From Oscillospiraceae bacterium (lineage in GTDB: Bacteria; Bacillota; Clostridia; Oscillospirales; Acutalibacteraceae): a DNA stretch of 63,581 nucleotides. The position numbers and the translations under genes were made by a program. Shown piece after piece: positions 8,328 to 15,820 of the stretch. Location of the stretch: positions 1-63,581 of the forward strand of contig WRBQ01000006.1 in assembly GCA_009784445.1 (NCBI GenBank), written 5' to 3'. Under the pieces are notes generated by a model, which saw only the letters and a list, made by a program, of their open reading frames with translations, ran no database searches and had not been told where the DNA came from. How positions within the stretch are numbered: position 1 is the first letter of the stretch; each line of letters opens with the position of its first letter.

Positions 8328-9746
8328 TTATTTTTTCTTGTTACGCCGCACCAGCACAATCGGCACGATAATCGCAGCAAGCACCAGCACACATACACCG
8401 GCTGACACCGCATACAGCCAAAACGGCACGCCGCCGAAGAAAGTGTCTGTTGTTTGCACCACCGGCCGTGCAGCGGGGTAGGTTCCGCCCCACCAAACGC
8501 CAAAGGGCTGTGTCATGGCGATGCCGGTTTCGCTCACCAGTTGTGCCCGCACGTAGTTGTGTCCGATGTCGCCGCGAACATTGCGCAGGTTCAGCGTGTT
8601 GCCGGTGTAAATCACGCGGCCACTGGCAATCCACTCAATGCGATCGTAGTCTGTACCCGCAATGGTGATGCTATACTCATCCGTGGCGATGTTGCTGATG
8701 CGCGGGGTGGGTTGGTCGAGCAAGAACAACGTATCTGCTTCGCCACGAACCGGCGTAACACTGCCATCGGACATATAGGCATTCACGCCCTCCAGCCGCG
8801 CCACGCGGGTCACGGCATAGAATGCGCCGGTTTCCATGGCAACTCTGGTGGCATCTGCGGTCAGTTCCGGCATGAGCATGATGTTGAAGTTATAGCCAAT
8901 TTCGTTGAGCGCATGGCTGTCGTCGTTGCTGAATCCCCATACCGGGCGACCATAGGGCATCAATTCCATGAGAATATTGTCCCAAAAAATGCGATCGTGT
9001 CGGGTTTCACGGTCGAGGCGATTAAAAATCTCCATGCCTAGTGCTGTATCAAACTCTAAAAACCAGTTCACATAGCGCTGAATGTGCTCGGGATTATTTG
9101 CGCCATCAAGTCCAACTTGACCTTCTTGTCTACCCTCGGTGTAGCGCCCCGGGTGGTTGAGAATAGCCACGCCGCCCAATTCTTGCGTGCGCCGCAGCAC
9201 GCTCGGCACGGTGTCGCGCCAGCTGTTGTTGAACGGCGCCCAAAATGTGTTCACATGGTCAACGCGTGACTGCTCGTTGGTGTTGGGCAGGCCAATCATG
9301 CCGTTTGGCTGCTGACGACGCAGCTGGCCATTGTTGAAATCCCCCGGAAACGGCCCTGCGAAGGTGCCGGCAGTGATTTGCGCAAATTCTTCAGCTGTCA
9401 CCGTTGCCCGGCGACTGAAAAACGTTTCGAAGCTGGTGAAGCGGTGGCGCAAGCCCACACCGCCTAGTATATCCCACGTTTCCACCGGCGCATCGTGGTC
9501 GGTGATGGCCAAAATATCAAAGCCCTTGTTGTAGTGCACCAAAATGGTGTCGACCTGTGTCGCCCGGCCGTCGGAGTTGTTTGTGTGCACATGCAGCGCG
9601 GCTTTGTATTGCCCGAAGCTATCCCAGTCCACATCGGCATAGGGGTTGAGAATGGTGAACGGCCCCACGTCATCCATGGCCACGACCTGCATCGGGATAG
9701 TAAGTAACAACGCAAGCGCGAGCAAGATAACCAAAAGCTTTTTCAT
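8328..9746 (-). CDS. Exported, membrane-anchored PHP-domain metallophosphoesterase
   Basis: A 472-residue protein with a signal peptide (MKKLLVILLALALLL...VVA) and a C-terminal membrane helix followed by RRNKKK, so the catalytic part is outside and tethered. PHP motifs are present in order: ALHVHTNNSDG (HxH) near residue 50, ITDHD near 80, LNHPG near 200 and GFSNDDSH near 285. These bind two or three metal ions and hydrolyse phosphoesters; the substrate is unknown. ATG 9746 is favoured over GTG 9749 because AGGAGG is then six bases away. It has its own promoter and terminator, so it is likely monocistronic. Confidence 0.8.
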   Translation of the reverse strand: MKKLLVILLALALLLTIPMQVVAMDDVGPFTILNPYADVDWDSFGQYKAALHVHTNNSDGRATQVDTILVHYNKGFDILAITDHDAPVETWDILGGVGLRHRFTSFETFFSRRATVTAEEFAQITAGTFAGPFPGDFNNGQLRRQQPNGMIGLPNTNEQSRVDHVNTFWAPFNNSWRDTVPSVLRRTQELGGVAILNHPGRYTEGRQEGQVGLDGANNPEHIQRYVNWFLEFDTALGMEIFNRLDRETRHDRIFWDNILMELMPYGRPVWGFSNDDSHALNEIGYNFNIMLMPELTADATRVAMETGAFYAVTRVARLEGVNAYMSDGSVTPVRGEADTLFLLDQPTPRISNIATDEYSITIAGTDYDRIEWIASGRVIYTGNTLNLRNVRGDIGHNYVRAQLVSETGIAMTQPFGVWWGGTYPAARPVVQTTDTFFGGVPFWLYAVSAGVCVLVLAAIIVPIVLVRRNKKK

Positions 9747-9775
9747 CACTGACCTCCTAAAATTTTTCTATTGCC

Positions 9776-9804
9776 ATTATACTATACAAAAGCGGCGCAG
9801 TCAA
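9776..9804 (-). promoter_or_regulatory. Promoter of the PHP-domain gene
   Basis: Minus strand TTGACT (9804-9799), 17-base spacer, TATAAT (9781-9776). A near-consensus vegetative promoter 30 bases before ATG 9746. Confidence 0.75.
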
Positions 9805-9814
9805 GCAAAACATG

Positions 9815-9840
9815 AAAAAAGCCCCTCCTCGGAGGGACTT
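9815..9840 (-). terminator. Terminator after the CotF-like pair
   Basis: Minus strand GTCCCTCC (9838-9831) pairs with GGAGGGGC (9828-9821), one G-T pair, followed by T6. It separates the coat genes from the next promoter. Confidence 0.8.
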
Positions 9841-9854
9841 TAGCAGGTTAGGCT

Positions 9855-10124
9855 TTAGCCCAGTTGCTGCGCAATGCCTTCAAACTTTGCGCGTGCTTGC
9901 TGAATCTTCTGCGGCTCAGCGGCCACGGTGGGATACCAGCCGCGCTCGTGCATAGCGGTGAACACTTGCGATTGCCCGCTTTGCTCTTCGCTGTGGATTT
10001 TCAGCATGTCGCGTTTAAGCTTAGGGCAAGCGCATTCGCCGGCGGACTGATTAAATTCAGCGGCAGCCTGTTTTTGCGAGGCCAAAATGTCGGCCAAAAT
10101 TTCTTGGTCTTGCAGTTTCTTCAT
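9855..10124 (-). CDS. CotF-like spore coat protein
   Basis: An 89-residue all-helical protein starting MKKLQDQEILADILASQK. It fits the CotF family of small coat proteins: helix-rich, a short Cys pair (CACPKLKRD), and an EEQ/QVFTAMHERGWY segment typical of the family's C-terminal helix. It follows a second CotF-like gene by 18 bases with AGGAGAATTT before the ATG, so the two form one operon. It would be made in the mother cell late in sporulation (family knowledge). Confidence 0.75.
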   Translation of the reverse strand: MKKLQDQEILADILASQKQAAAEFNQSAGECACPKLKRDMLKIHSEEQSGQSQVFTAMHERGWYPTVAAEPQKIQQARAKFEGIAQQLG

Positions 10125-10142
10125 GGTAAATTCTCCTACTTC

Positions 10143-10325
10143 CTATTTCAAGTGGCCCATTAGCGTGTTAAAGTGTTGTTCATGACGGTCAGCCAACATT
10201 TGCGCCTGCTCTTTGATGGCAGGGTCTTTGGCTGAACTGGCAAAATTGCGAAATTTTTTCACCAAAACTTGCTCATGGTTCATGGCGTCCTCAATGGCGG
10301 TGAGTTCTTTGGTTGTTAGTGGCAT
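10143..10325 (-). CDS. Short CotF-like spore coat protein
   Basis: A 60-residue protein, MPLTTKELTAIED onward, with two predicted helices and the segment DRHEQHFNTLMGHLK typical of the ferritin-like CotF group. GAAGGAGAATGAATT precedes ATG 10325. It is the first gene of a two-gene coat operon with 9855-10124 and is transcribed divergently from argF. No clear vegetative promoter was found upstream, which would fit a sporulation sigma factor but proves nothing. Confidence 0.7.
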   Translation of the reverse strand: MPLTTKELTAIEDAMNHEQVLVKKFRNFASSAKDPAIKEQAQMLADRHEQHFNTLMGHLK

Positions 10326-10384
10326 AATTCATTCTCCTTCGTTGTAAATTTGTCGCAAAGACATTCTTAGCTTGTGCCGCAGGG

Positions 10385-10413
10385 TTGACAATATGCCTGC
10401 CATGTGCTATACT
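10385..10413 (+). promoter_or_regulatory. Promoter of the argF operon
   Basis: TTGACA (10385-10390), 17-base spacer, TATACT (10408-10413), with TGC before the -10. Consensus-like and therefore probably strong. No obvious ArgR box was recognised. Confidence 0.8.
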
Positions 10414-10447
10414 ATTTGTCTACCATTTTTTGCATGGAGTGTGTATT

Positions 10448-11353
10448 ATGAAAAAAGATTTTTTGCTGCTTCGGCACCACAGCACAGAAGAATTAACGGC
10501 TCTGCTAGACCTAGCTGCTGAGCTCAAAGCAAAAACCAAGGCCGGGCAGCCTCATCCCCTGCTGGCCGGCAAAACACTGGCGATGATTTTCGAAAAGTCC
10601 TCCACCCGCACGCGCATTTCGTTTGAGGTGGGCATGCACCAGTTGGGCGGCAAAGCGCTGTATCTCAACAGCGGCGACCTGCAAATGGGCCGCGGTGAAT
10701 CCATCGCCGACACTGCGCGGGTGCTGTCGCGTTATGTCGACGGCATCATGGCGCGGGTTTACGCGCAGTCCACCGTGGATGATCTGGCCAAATGGGCAGA
10801 TATCCCTGTAATCAACGGGCTGAGCGACCTCGCGCATCCCTGCCAAATCATGGCCGACCTGCTCACCATTCGCGAGCACAAGGGCAGCCTTGCGGGCAAA
10901 ACCTTGTGCTATGTGGGCGACGGCAACAACGTGGCCAACTCGCTCATTTGGGGCTGCATTAAACTAGGCATGCGTGTGCGCATGGCTTGCCCCACAGGCT
11001 ATGACCCCGACGAAACCACCATGGCTTGGGCATACGAAAACGGCGACTTCGCTTGCTCACCGGATATGCTTGCCATGGCCAGCGGCGCAGACGTGCTCTA
11101 CACCGATGTGTGGGCCAGCATGGGCCAAGAAGAAGAACAAGCCGCACGTGAGGCCATTTTCGCAGGCTTTCAAATCAACCAGGCCGTGGTGAATGCCGCT
11201 GCCCGCGACTGCATCGTCATGCACGACTTGCCCGCCAAAAAGGGCCAGGAAATCAGCGAGGAAGTGTTTGAAGCACACGCCAATGTGATTTTCGACCAAG
11301 CGGAGAATCGCCTGCATGCGCAAAAGGCGATTTTGGTGCACTTGATGCAATGA
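10448..11353 (+). CDS. argF: Ornithine carbamoyltransferase
   Basis: A 301-residue enzyme that makes citrulline from ornithine and carbamoyl phosphate. Start ATG 10448 follows GGAG; the longer upstream frame crosses the promoter. Motifs: STRTR (carbamoyl-phosphate binding, near residue 47), AHPCQ near 130, and DVWASMG near 220, the ornithine-binding loop of the family. The usual HCLP signature is HDLP here (D260), an uncommon change at an active-site position. It heads a six-gene overlapping operon and no other arginine gene is nearby, so a catabolic or salvage role is possible. Confidence 0.88.
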   Translation: MKKDFLLLRHHSTEELTALLDLAAELKAKTKAGQPHPLLAGKTLAMIFEKSSTRTRISFEVGMHQLGGKALYLNSGDLQMGRGESIADTARVLSRYVDGIMARVYAQSTVDDLAKWADIPVINGLSDLAHPCQIMADLLTIREHKGSLAGKTLCYVGDGNNVANSLIWGCIKLGMRVRMACPTGYDPDETTMAWAYENGDFACSPDMLAMASGADVLYTDVWASMGQEEEQAAREAIFAGFQINQAVVNAAARDCIVMHDLPAKKGQEISEEVFEAHANVIFDQAENRLHAQKAILVHLMQ

Positions 11354-12129
11354 TGACTCAACTGATTGTTACCGACCTTGACCGCACCCTACTGCGCAGC
11401 GACAAAAGCATCTCGCCTTTCACAGCGCAGGTGCTCAGCCGTTGCCGTGCAGCGGGGATTAAACTTGTGTTCGCCACCGCGCGAGCCAAGCGAACCGCGC
11501 TGCACTTCGCGCAAAATATTGCGGTCGATGCACGGATTTTACACAATGGCGCAGTGGTTTACATCGACAAAACACTCGTGTTGCACCATGGCATTGCTTC
11601 GCATGACACGAACGAAATCCTGCGTGCCATCAGCCGAGATTACCCACAGGCAACGCTAGCGGTTGAAATTGACGACACGCTGTACGCCAATTTTGATATT
11701 TCGGCGGTTTGGAGCTACACGCCGGTCGTGTGGCGTGATTTTACTGACCTGCCGGACAAACCTGCTGATAAAATCCTCGTTGGCATTTCAGCAACAGAGG
11801 ACATCGCGTGCTATGAGAAGTATCTGCCGGAGAATATTTACATACAGGCCAGCGAAGAAACAGTGGGCATGATCATGAACCGCGCCGCTACCAAATGGAA
11901 TGCGATTCGCCATTTAGCGAAGCATTGGGGGATTCCCACAGCGAACATCGTTGCCTTTGGCGATGACTGGAATGATATCGACATGCTGCGCCATTGCGGC
12001 ATGGGCGTTGCCGTGGCCAATGCGCTGCCACAAGTCAAAGCTGCAGCGAATGCCATTTGTGCAAGCAACGACGAAGACGGCGTGGCGCAGTGGCTGCAAC
12101 AACATGTTCTTCAGGAGGACACAGCATGA
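11350..12129 (+). CDS. HAD-superfamily (Cof-type) phosphatase
   Basis: About 259 residues. Motif I is DLDRTL with the nucleophile Asp near residue 9, and motif III/IV is GDDWNDIDML near residue 200, followed by GMGVAVANA. These place it among Cof/YbiV-type sugar-phosphate or FMN phosphatases with a C2 cap. The start overlaps the argF stop (ATGA), so it is translationally coupled. Substrate unknown. Confidence 0.85.
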   Translation: MMTQLIVTDLDRTLLRSDKSISPFTAQVLSRCRAAGIKLVFATARAKRTALHFAQNIAVDARILHNGAVVYIDKTLVLHHGIASHDTNEILRAISRDYPQATLAVEIDDTLYANFDISAVWSYTPVVWRDFTDLPDKPADKILVGISATEDIACYEKYLPENIYIQASEETVGMIMNRAATKWNAIRHLAKHWGIPTANIVAFGDDWNDIDMLRHCGMGVAVANALPQVKAAANAICASNDEDGVAQWLQQHVLQEDTA

Positions 12130-12656
12130 CAAAAGCGCAAGCACAAAAGATTGACACGCTCATCGCTGCCCTGCCGCAGGATGAGCGTGGGTTATACCGT
12201 GAGATTGCCGAGCAAGCCGTAGCGTTGGGTTATGCGCCCGCGCCAGTGAAAAACGTGCATGGCTTAACAGGTGCGATGGCGTTCACCAAAGCCAAGGTTG
12301 GCAAGCGGCTATGCAAAATTAGCCCACCAAGCGAAAACCTCGGTAACGGCAAAGCGCTGTATGGCAAGGGCAAAACGATATTGGCGTTGGCATTTTATGC
12401 AACGCCGCTTTATTCTGCGCTGTTTCGCAATGCCATTGAGCAAGAGCTTGCCACGGTGCCGGCAAATAAGCGAGGTTGCTCGGCTTGCCAAGCATGCAAC
12501 GGCGGCTACACCTATGTATCTTCAGACGACAGGATAACCGGCAGCTGCCAATGGAAGCTCGTTGAACTGCCGCCAATCAGTCACGCGCATGTTGATGAAA
12601 TCAAAGCGATGATGAAAACACAAGACGAGTTTTGGTTGGGAGGTAACACACCATGA
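12126..12656 (+). CDS. Conserved-looking hypothetical protein (176 aa)
   Basis: ATG 12126 overlaps the stop of the phosphatase gene and follows AGGAGG. The protein has no signal or membrane helix. Visible features are a basic glycine-rich stretch (SENLGNGKALYGKGKT) and a Cys cluster, RGCSACQACNGGYTY, which could bind metal. I do not recognise the family. It sits inside a tightly overlapped operon between a phosphatase and an acetyltransferase, so a small-molecule metabolic role is likelier than a structural one (inference). Confidence 0.65.
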   Translation: MTKAQAQKIDTLIAALPQDERGLYREIAEQAVALGYAPAPVKNVHGLTGAMAFTKAKVGKRLCKISPPSENLGNGKALYGKGKTILALAFYATPLYSALFRNAIEQELATVPANKRGCSACQACNGGYTYVSSDDRITGSCQWKLVELPPISHAHVDEIKAMMKTQDEFWLGGNTP

Positions 12657-13216
12657 CCTGGCGTGAAAAACTCAACAATGGCGAGATTTACTTCTGCGAC
12701 GAACCCGGCTTTGCGGACGAACAAGTCATCTGCCTAGACAAGCTGTATGACATCAACCAAACTCGCCCCAGCGAAACAAAAAAACGCGCCGCGCTGCTGA
12801 AAGATTTCTTCGGCGGCGTGGGCGAGAATCTCTATATCGAGCTGCCGTTGCACGCCAATTGGGGGCGCAATACCTACTGGGGCAACAACTGCTATGCCAA
12901 CTTCAACCTCACCCTGGTTGATGACGGCGACATCTTCATCGGCGACAACGTGCTCATTGCGCCAAACGTGGTGATTGCCACCGCCGGGCATCCCGTTGAC
13001 CCCGACTTGCGCCGCAAAACCGCGCAGTTTTCCAAAACCGTGCGCATCGGCAACAACGTGTGGATTGGCGCAAACAGCTCCATCATGCCCGGGGTGACAA
13101 TCGGCGACAACAGTGTCATCGGCGCCGGCAGCGTGGTCACGCGGGATATCCCTGCCAATGTGGTGGCGGTGGGTTTGCCCTGCCGGGTGATGCGGGAGAT
13201 TGGGGTGGAATTTTGA
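12653..13216 (+). CDS. Maltose O-acetyltransferase-like hexapeptide acetyltransferase
   Basis: A 187-residue protein of the sugar O-acetyltransferase family (Maa/LacA/NodL type). The left-handed beta-helix hexapeptide repeats are clear in the C-terminal half, from NNCYANFNLTLVDDGDIFIGDNVLIAPN to SVIGAGSVVTRDIPANVVAVG, and the catalytic His is in ATAGHP. It transfers acetyl from acetyl-CoA to a sugar hydroxyl. The ATG overlaps the previous stop by four bases and GGGAGG lies just upstream. Confidence 0.85.
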   Translation: MTWREKLNNGEIYFCDEPGFADEQVICLDKLYDINQTRPSETKKRAALLKDFFGGVGENLYIELPLHANWGRNTYWGNNCYANFNLTLVDDGDIFIGDNVLIAPNVVIATAGHPVDPDLRRKTAQFSKTVRIGNNVWIGANSSIMPGVTIGDNSVIGAGSVVTRDIPANVVAVGLPCRVMREIGVEF

Positions 13217-14148
13217 GTTGGAAACACGTTCCCGGCAGCGAAACCTTCAAAACAGTCAAGCCGCTTGCCAAAGGCTGGTCGGGTGCCAAAAAATTTATCG
13301 TCACCACCGCCGATGACCAGCAACTGCTCCTGCGCTTATCGAGCATTGACGGACACGATTCAAGCAAAGCAGAGTTTGAAAAGATGGCGCGTGTTGCGAC
13401 CTGCGGCGTTCCATCGCCCACGCCGATTGACTTCGGCGTTTGCCGCAAAGGCAAGCAGGTCTATTCACTGGTCACTTGGCTTGAGGGTAATGATGTCGGC
13501 TCGCTTTTACCAACCCTGCCCGAAGCCGAGCAATATCAGCTTGGCAAACAAGCGGGAGCTTTGTTGCGCGCAATTCACCAAATCCCCGCGCAGCCGGACG
13601 AAGAGGACTGGTCTATCTGGTTCGAGCGCAGAATGCAGGAAAAGCTTGACATCTACTTTGCGCATGAGCAGCACCTAGCCGATGCCGCCCCCTGTGTGGA
13701 CTACTTGCTACAAAATAAGGCGTTGCTTCAAAACAGGCCGCAAGTGTTCTATCATGGCGATCTAAACCCCACAAACGTCATTCGCATGACGGACGGCAGT
13801 GTTGCCGCCATCGACTACAACGCCCCTTATAACCGTCTCCGCATTGATCCTGTGCTTGAGTTCTGCACCATTCCGTGGGAGCAAAACCCTAACGCGCACT
13901 ACTACACCGGCATGCTCGACGGCTACTATGAAGGCTTTAGCGAAAAAGACTTTGTTGCAGAACTTGCCGTGCTGGCCTACTATTTCGCCTATGAAGCCGT
14001 GTGGGGCATGGCCGATTCCCACCCAAATGGCTTCATGAAAAAAGAATGCCGCAAGCATCTGGAAAACGTCCTGCGATGGTACGACAATATGCGCACCCCC
14101 ATACCATCTTGGTATTTGCAAAACTTAAACACACGAGGTGCACCATGA
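13213..14148 (+). CDS. Aminoglycoside-phosphotransferase-family kinase, TTG start
   Basis: I start this at TTG 13213, which overlaps the acetyltransferase stop (TTGA) and lies after GGGGTGGA; the frame further upstream only shadows the previous gene. The product is 311 residues. Kinase motifs are HGDLNPTNVI (catalytic loop, near residue 185) and AAIDYNAPY (metal-binding DFG-like segment). The family phosphorylates aminoglycosides, sugars, choline and other small molecules, so resistance should not be assumed. Operon neighbours point to a sugar or polyol substrate (inference). Confidence 0.82.
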   Translation: MSWKHVPGSETFKTVKPLAKGWSGAKKFIVTTADDQQLLLRLSSIDGHDSSKAEFEKMARVATCGVPSPTPIDFGVCRKGKQVYSLVTWLEGNDVGSLLPTLPEAEQYQLGKQAGALLRAIHQIPAQPDEEDWSIWFERRMQEKLDIYFAHEQHLADAAPCVDYLLQNKALLQNRPQVFYHGDLNPTNVIRMTDGSVAAIDYNAPYNRLRIDPVLEFCTIPWEQNPNAHYYTGMLDGYYEGFSEKDFVAELAVLAYYFAYEAVWGMADSHPNGFMKKECRKHLENVLRWYDNMRTPIPSWYLQNLNTRGAP

Positions 14149-15083
14149 AAAACAAAACCCTCCTCAAAGCCATTCTCATTCCCATCTGCGCAATTGCCCT
14201 CGTAGCACTGCTGCTGGGCGGCACATGGCTGTTTGTGCTGCCACGCCTTGGCGCACAAAGCGACCAAGACTTCGCCCGGCAGATCAACGCCCAAAGCCTG
14301 TGGCAAAACAGCATGGACGACCGCATCCCCATCACCGAGCTCTACCACGTGATGGCGCGGCACATGCTGCTAGACGATGACCAAGCTCGTCTGCTGCTGA
14401 TTGTCTACGACGGCGCACTGGCTAACGTGGCCGGCACCCGCGCGGTGCAATACCCCGACGCGCCGCTGGGTAGCTTCGCCGCGCTGGGCAACCTGTGGCT
14501 AGGCTATGTTGGCGGCGCAACACCGGGCGATCAAACCACCGACACTTCCCCTGCCTTTGCCAGCCTATTCACCGGCACTTGGGGGCTGCAAAACGGCGTG
14601 CTCAACAATAGCGGCACACTTTCGCCTGAGATTCCCACCATCCTGCGGCGCATGCATGAACATGGCCTGCAAGCACGGTTCTCGTATTCCTGGCGGTCAC
14701 ACGGCACGGTCAATTTCCGCCACGAGCTGGAGCAGTTTCGCACGCTGTTTGACTTCGCACGCAGCGATGCAGGCACAGTCGCAAGCATGCTTGATGCCAT
14801 CGAAAGCGGCTATCACGCTGTGCTGGGCAGCTTGGAAGCCGTGGACACTTGGGGCCACATCACCGGCTTCAACTACAACAACCCGTTTTATCGCAGAGCC
14901 TTCGCACGCAGCGAAGCAGATGCCGCGCGACTCATTACAGCGGTGCAAGCGCGCACAAATGCCTATGGCGAAGACTGGCTGATTATCCTGCTCAGCGACC
15001 ACGGCGGCATCGGCACCGACCACGGCGGCAGCACGCTGATGGAAAACACGATTTGGTTTGCCAGCAACCAGCGGATATTTTGA
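14145..15083 (+). CDS. Membrane-anchored alkaline-phosphatase-superfamily protein
   Basis: A 312-residue protein with an N-terminal membrane helix (about residues 8-30), so the rest is probably outside. The late motif LSDHGGIGTDHGG is the metal-binding DHGG pattern of the sulfatase/phosphodiesterase branch, and LLLIVYDGA near residue 85 corresponds to the first metal-binding Asp region. The chain is short for the superfamily, and the usual end after the DHGG block is brief. ATG 14145 overlaps the kinase stop. It is the last of six overlapping genes. Confidence 0.72.
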   Translation: MKNKTLLKAILIPICAIALVALLLGGTWLFVLPRLGAQSDQDFARQINAQSLWQNSMDDRIPITELYHVMARHMLLDDDQARLLLIVYDGALANVAGTRAVQYPDAPLGSFAALGNLWLGYVGGATPGDQTTDTSPAFASLFTGTWGLQNGVLNNSGTLSPEIPTILRRMHEHGLQARFSYSWRSHGTVNFRHELEQFRTLFDFARSDAGTVASMLDAIESGYHAVLGSLEAVDTWGHITGFNYNNPFYRRAFARSEADAARLITAVQARTNAYGEDWLIILLSDHGGIGTDHGGSTLMENTIWFASNQRIF

Positions 15084-15130
15084 CGTTTAACCCCGCAGCA
15101 TAAGCGTTTTCCGCCTGTGTAAAGATATTC

Positions 15131-15173
15131 GCCTTGTCGGTTTTCTGCGACGTTGTGGAAAATCGACAAGCAA
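15131..15173 (+). terminator. Possible terminator hairpin after the argF operon
   Basis: GCCTTGTCG-TTTTC pairs with GAAAA-CGACAAGC, a long stem with one mismatch on each side and a 12-base loop. No clear T run follows on the plus strand, so activity is uncertain. Confidence 0.4.
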
Positions 15174-15226
15174 AATCACTTTACAAGCAAAAAAATCACC
15201 GGATGCGAAAAAAAGTGAAAAAGGGC

Positions 15227-15255
15227 TTGCAATTGCCACGAAGATGTGCTATAAT
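15227..15255 (+). promoter_or_regulatory. Promoter of rpsT
   Basis: TTGCAA (15227-15232), 17-base spacer, TATAAT (15250-15255) with TGC before it (extended -10). It is 41 bases before the rpsT start. Confidence 0.8.
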
Positions 15256-15295
15256 ATTTTATTGTATGAGTGTTATATAAGGAGGTGAACGACAC

Positions 15296-15544
15296 ATGGC
15301 AAACATTAAATCGGCAAAAAAACGCGTGAAAGTCAGCGAAAAACGCACCGCACAAAACAAAGCGCACAAATCCGCGCTGAAAACCGCCCTGAAAAAAGCG
15401 CACAACGCGCAAGGCGATGACCAAGCTGCAATGGTGCAACAGGCTATCCAAAAGGTAGACCAAGCTGCAGCCAAAGGCCTCATTCACAAAAACAACGCTG
15501 CCCGCAAGAAATCCAAACTGGCCAAGCTTGCGCAACAAGCGTAA
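15296..15544 (+). CDS. rpsT: 30S ribosomal protein S20
   Basis: An 82-residue, strongly basic protein starting [17 protein letters not shown], the standard S20 opening, with the typical helical repeat of Lys, Ala and Gln and the end [12 protein letters not shown]. It binds 16S rRNA early in small-subunit assembly. AAGGAGGTG lies 8 bases before ATG 15296. A tRNA-Thr gene follows at 36 bases and may be co-transcribed through a weak hairpin. Confidence 0.97.
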   Translation: MANIKSAKKRVKVSEKRTAQNKAHKSALKTALKKAHNAQGDDQAAMVQQAIQKVDQAAAKGLIHKNNAARKKSKLAKLAQQA

Positions 15545-15554
15545 CCATAACCCC

Positions 15555-15580
15555 ACGCTCCGCTAAGGGGCGTTTGGTTT
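15555..15580 (+). terminator. Weak terminator or attenuator between rpsT and tRNA-Thr
   Basis: ACGCTCC (15555-15561) pairs with GGGGCGT (15567-15573) with one T-G pair, followed by TTGGTTT. The T tail is interrupted, so read-through into the tRNA is likely. Confidence 0.5.
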
Positions 15581-15655
15581 GCTTGTGTGGCTCAATGGCA
15601 GAGCAGCTCATTCGTAATGAGCAGGTTGTCGGTTCGATTCCGACCACAAGCTCCA
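15581..15655 (+). tRNA. tRNA-Thr (anticodon CGT)
   Basis: A full cloverleaf: acceptor GCTTGTG/CACAAGC, D stem GCTC/GAGC, anticodon stem GCTCA/TGAGC with loop TTCGTAA, T arm GTCGG TTCGATT CCGAC, and an encoded CCA. Anticodon CGT reads ACG (Thr). Confidence 0.95.
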
Positions 15656-15751
15656 GCGGGCAGTGCCCGCGGACAAATCGCGCGCTTGCTTTCGTGAGTG
15701 CGTGACTTTTTATTCCCGCGATAACGTCGCATCTTTCAATGCTTCGCTGTG

Positions 15752-15790
15752 TCCTATGCCAGCCTGTGCTAGCATAGGGCGTTTTTGTTT
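15752..15790 (+). terminator. Terminator after tRNA-Thr, shared design with tRNA-Val
   Basis: CCTATGC and GCATAGG pair around CAGCCTGTGCTA, then GCGTTTTTG. The same hairpin with the same CTTCGCTGTG lead-in follows tRNA-Val at 47125-47164. Confidence 0.75.
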
Positions 15791-15793
15791 ATT

Positions 15794-15820
15794 CTCACGC
15801 TTTCATGAAAGCGTGATTTT
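15794..15820 (+). terminator. Second terminator, perfect palindrome
   Basis: TCACGCTTTCATGAAAGCGTGA (15794-15815) is a perfect 22-bp palindrome followed by TTTTTC. It ends just before the convergent U32 gene stop. Confidence 0.65.

Noticed and set aside
13213..14148. Naming the APH-family kinase as an antibiotic resistance gene
   Set aside because: The fold is shared by many sugar and choline kinases, and the operon context is metabolic.
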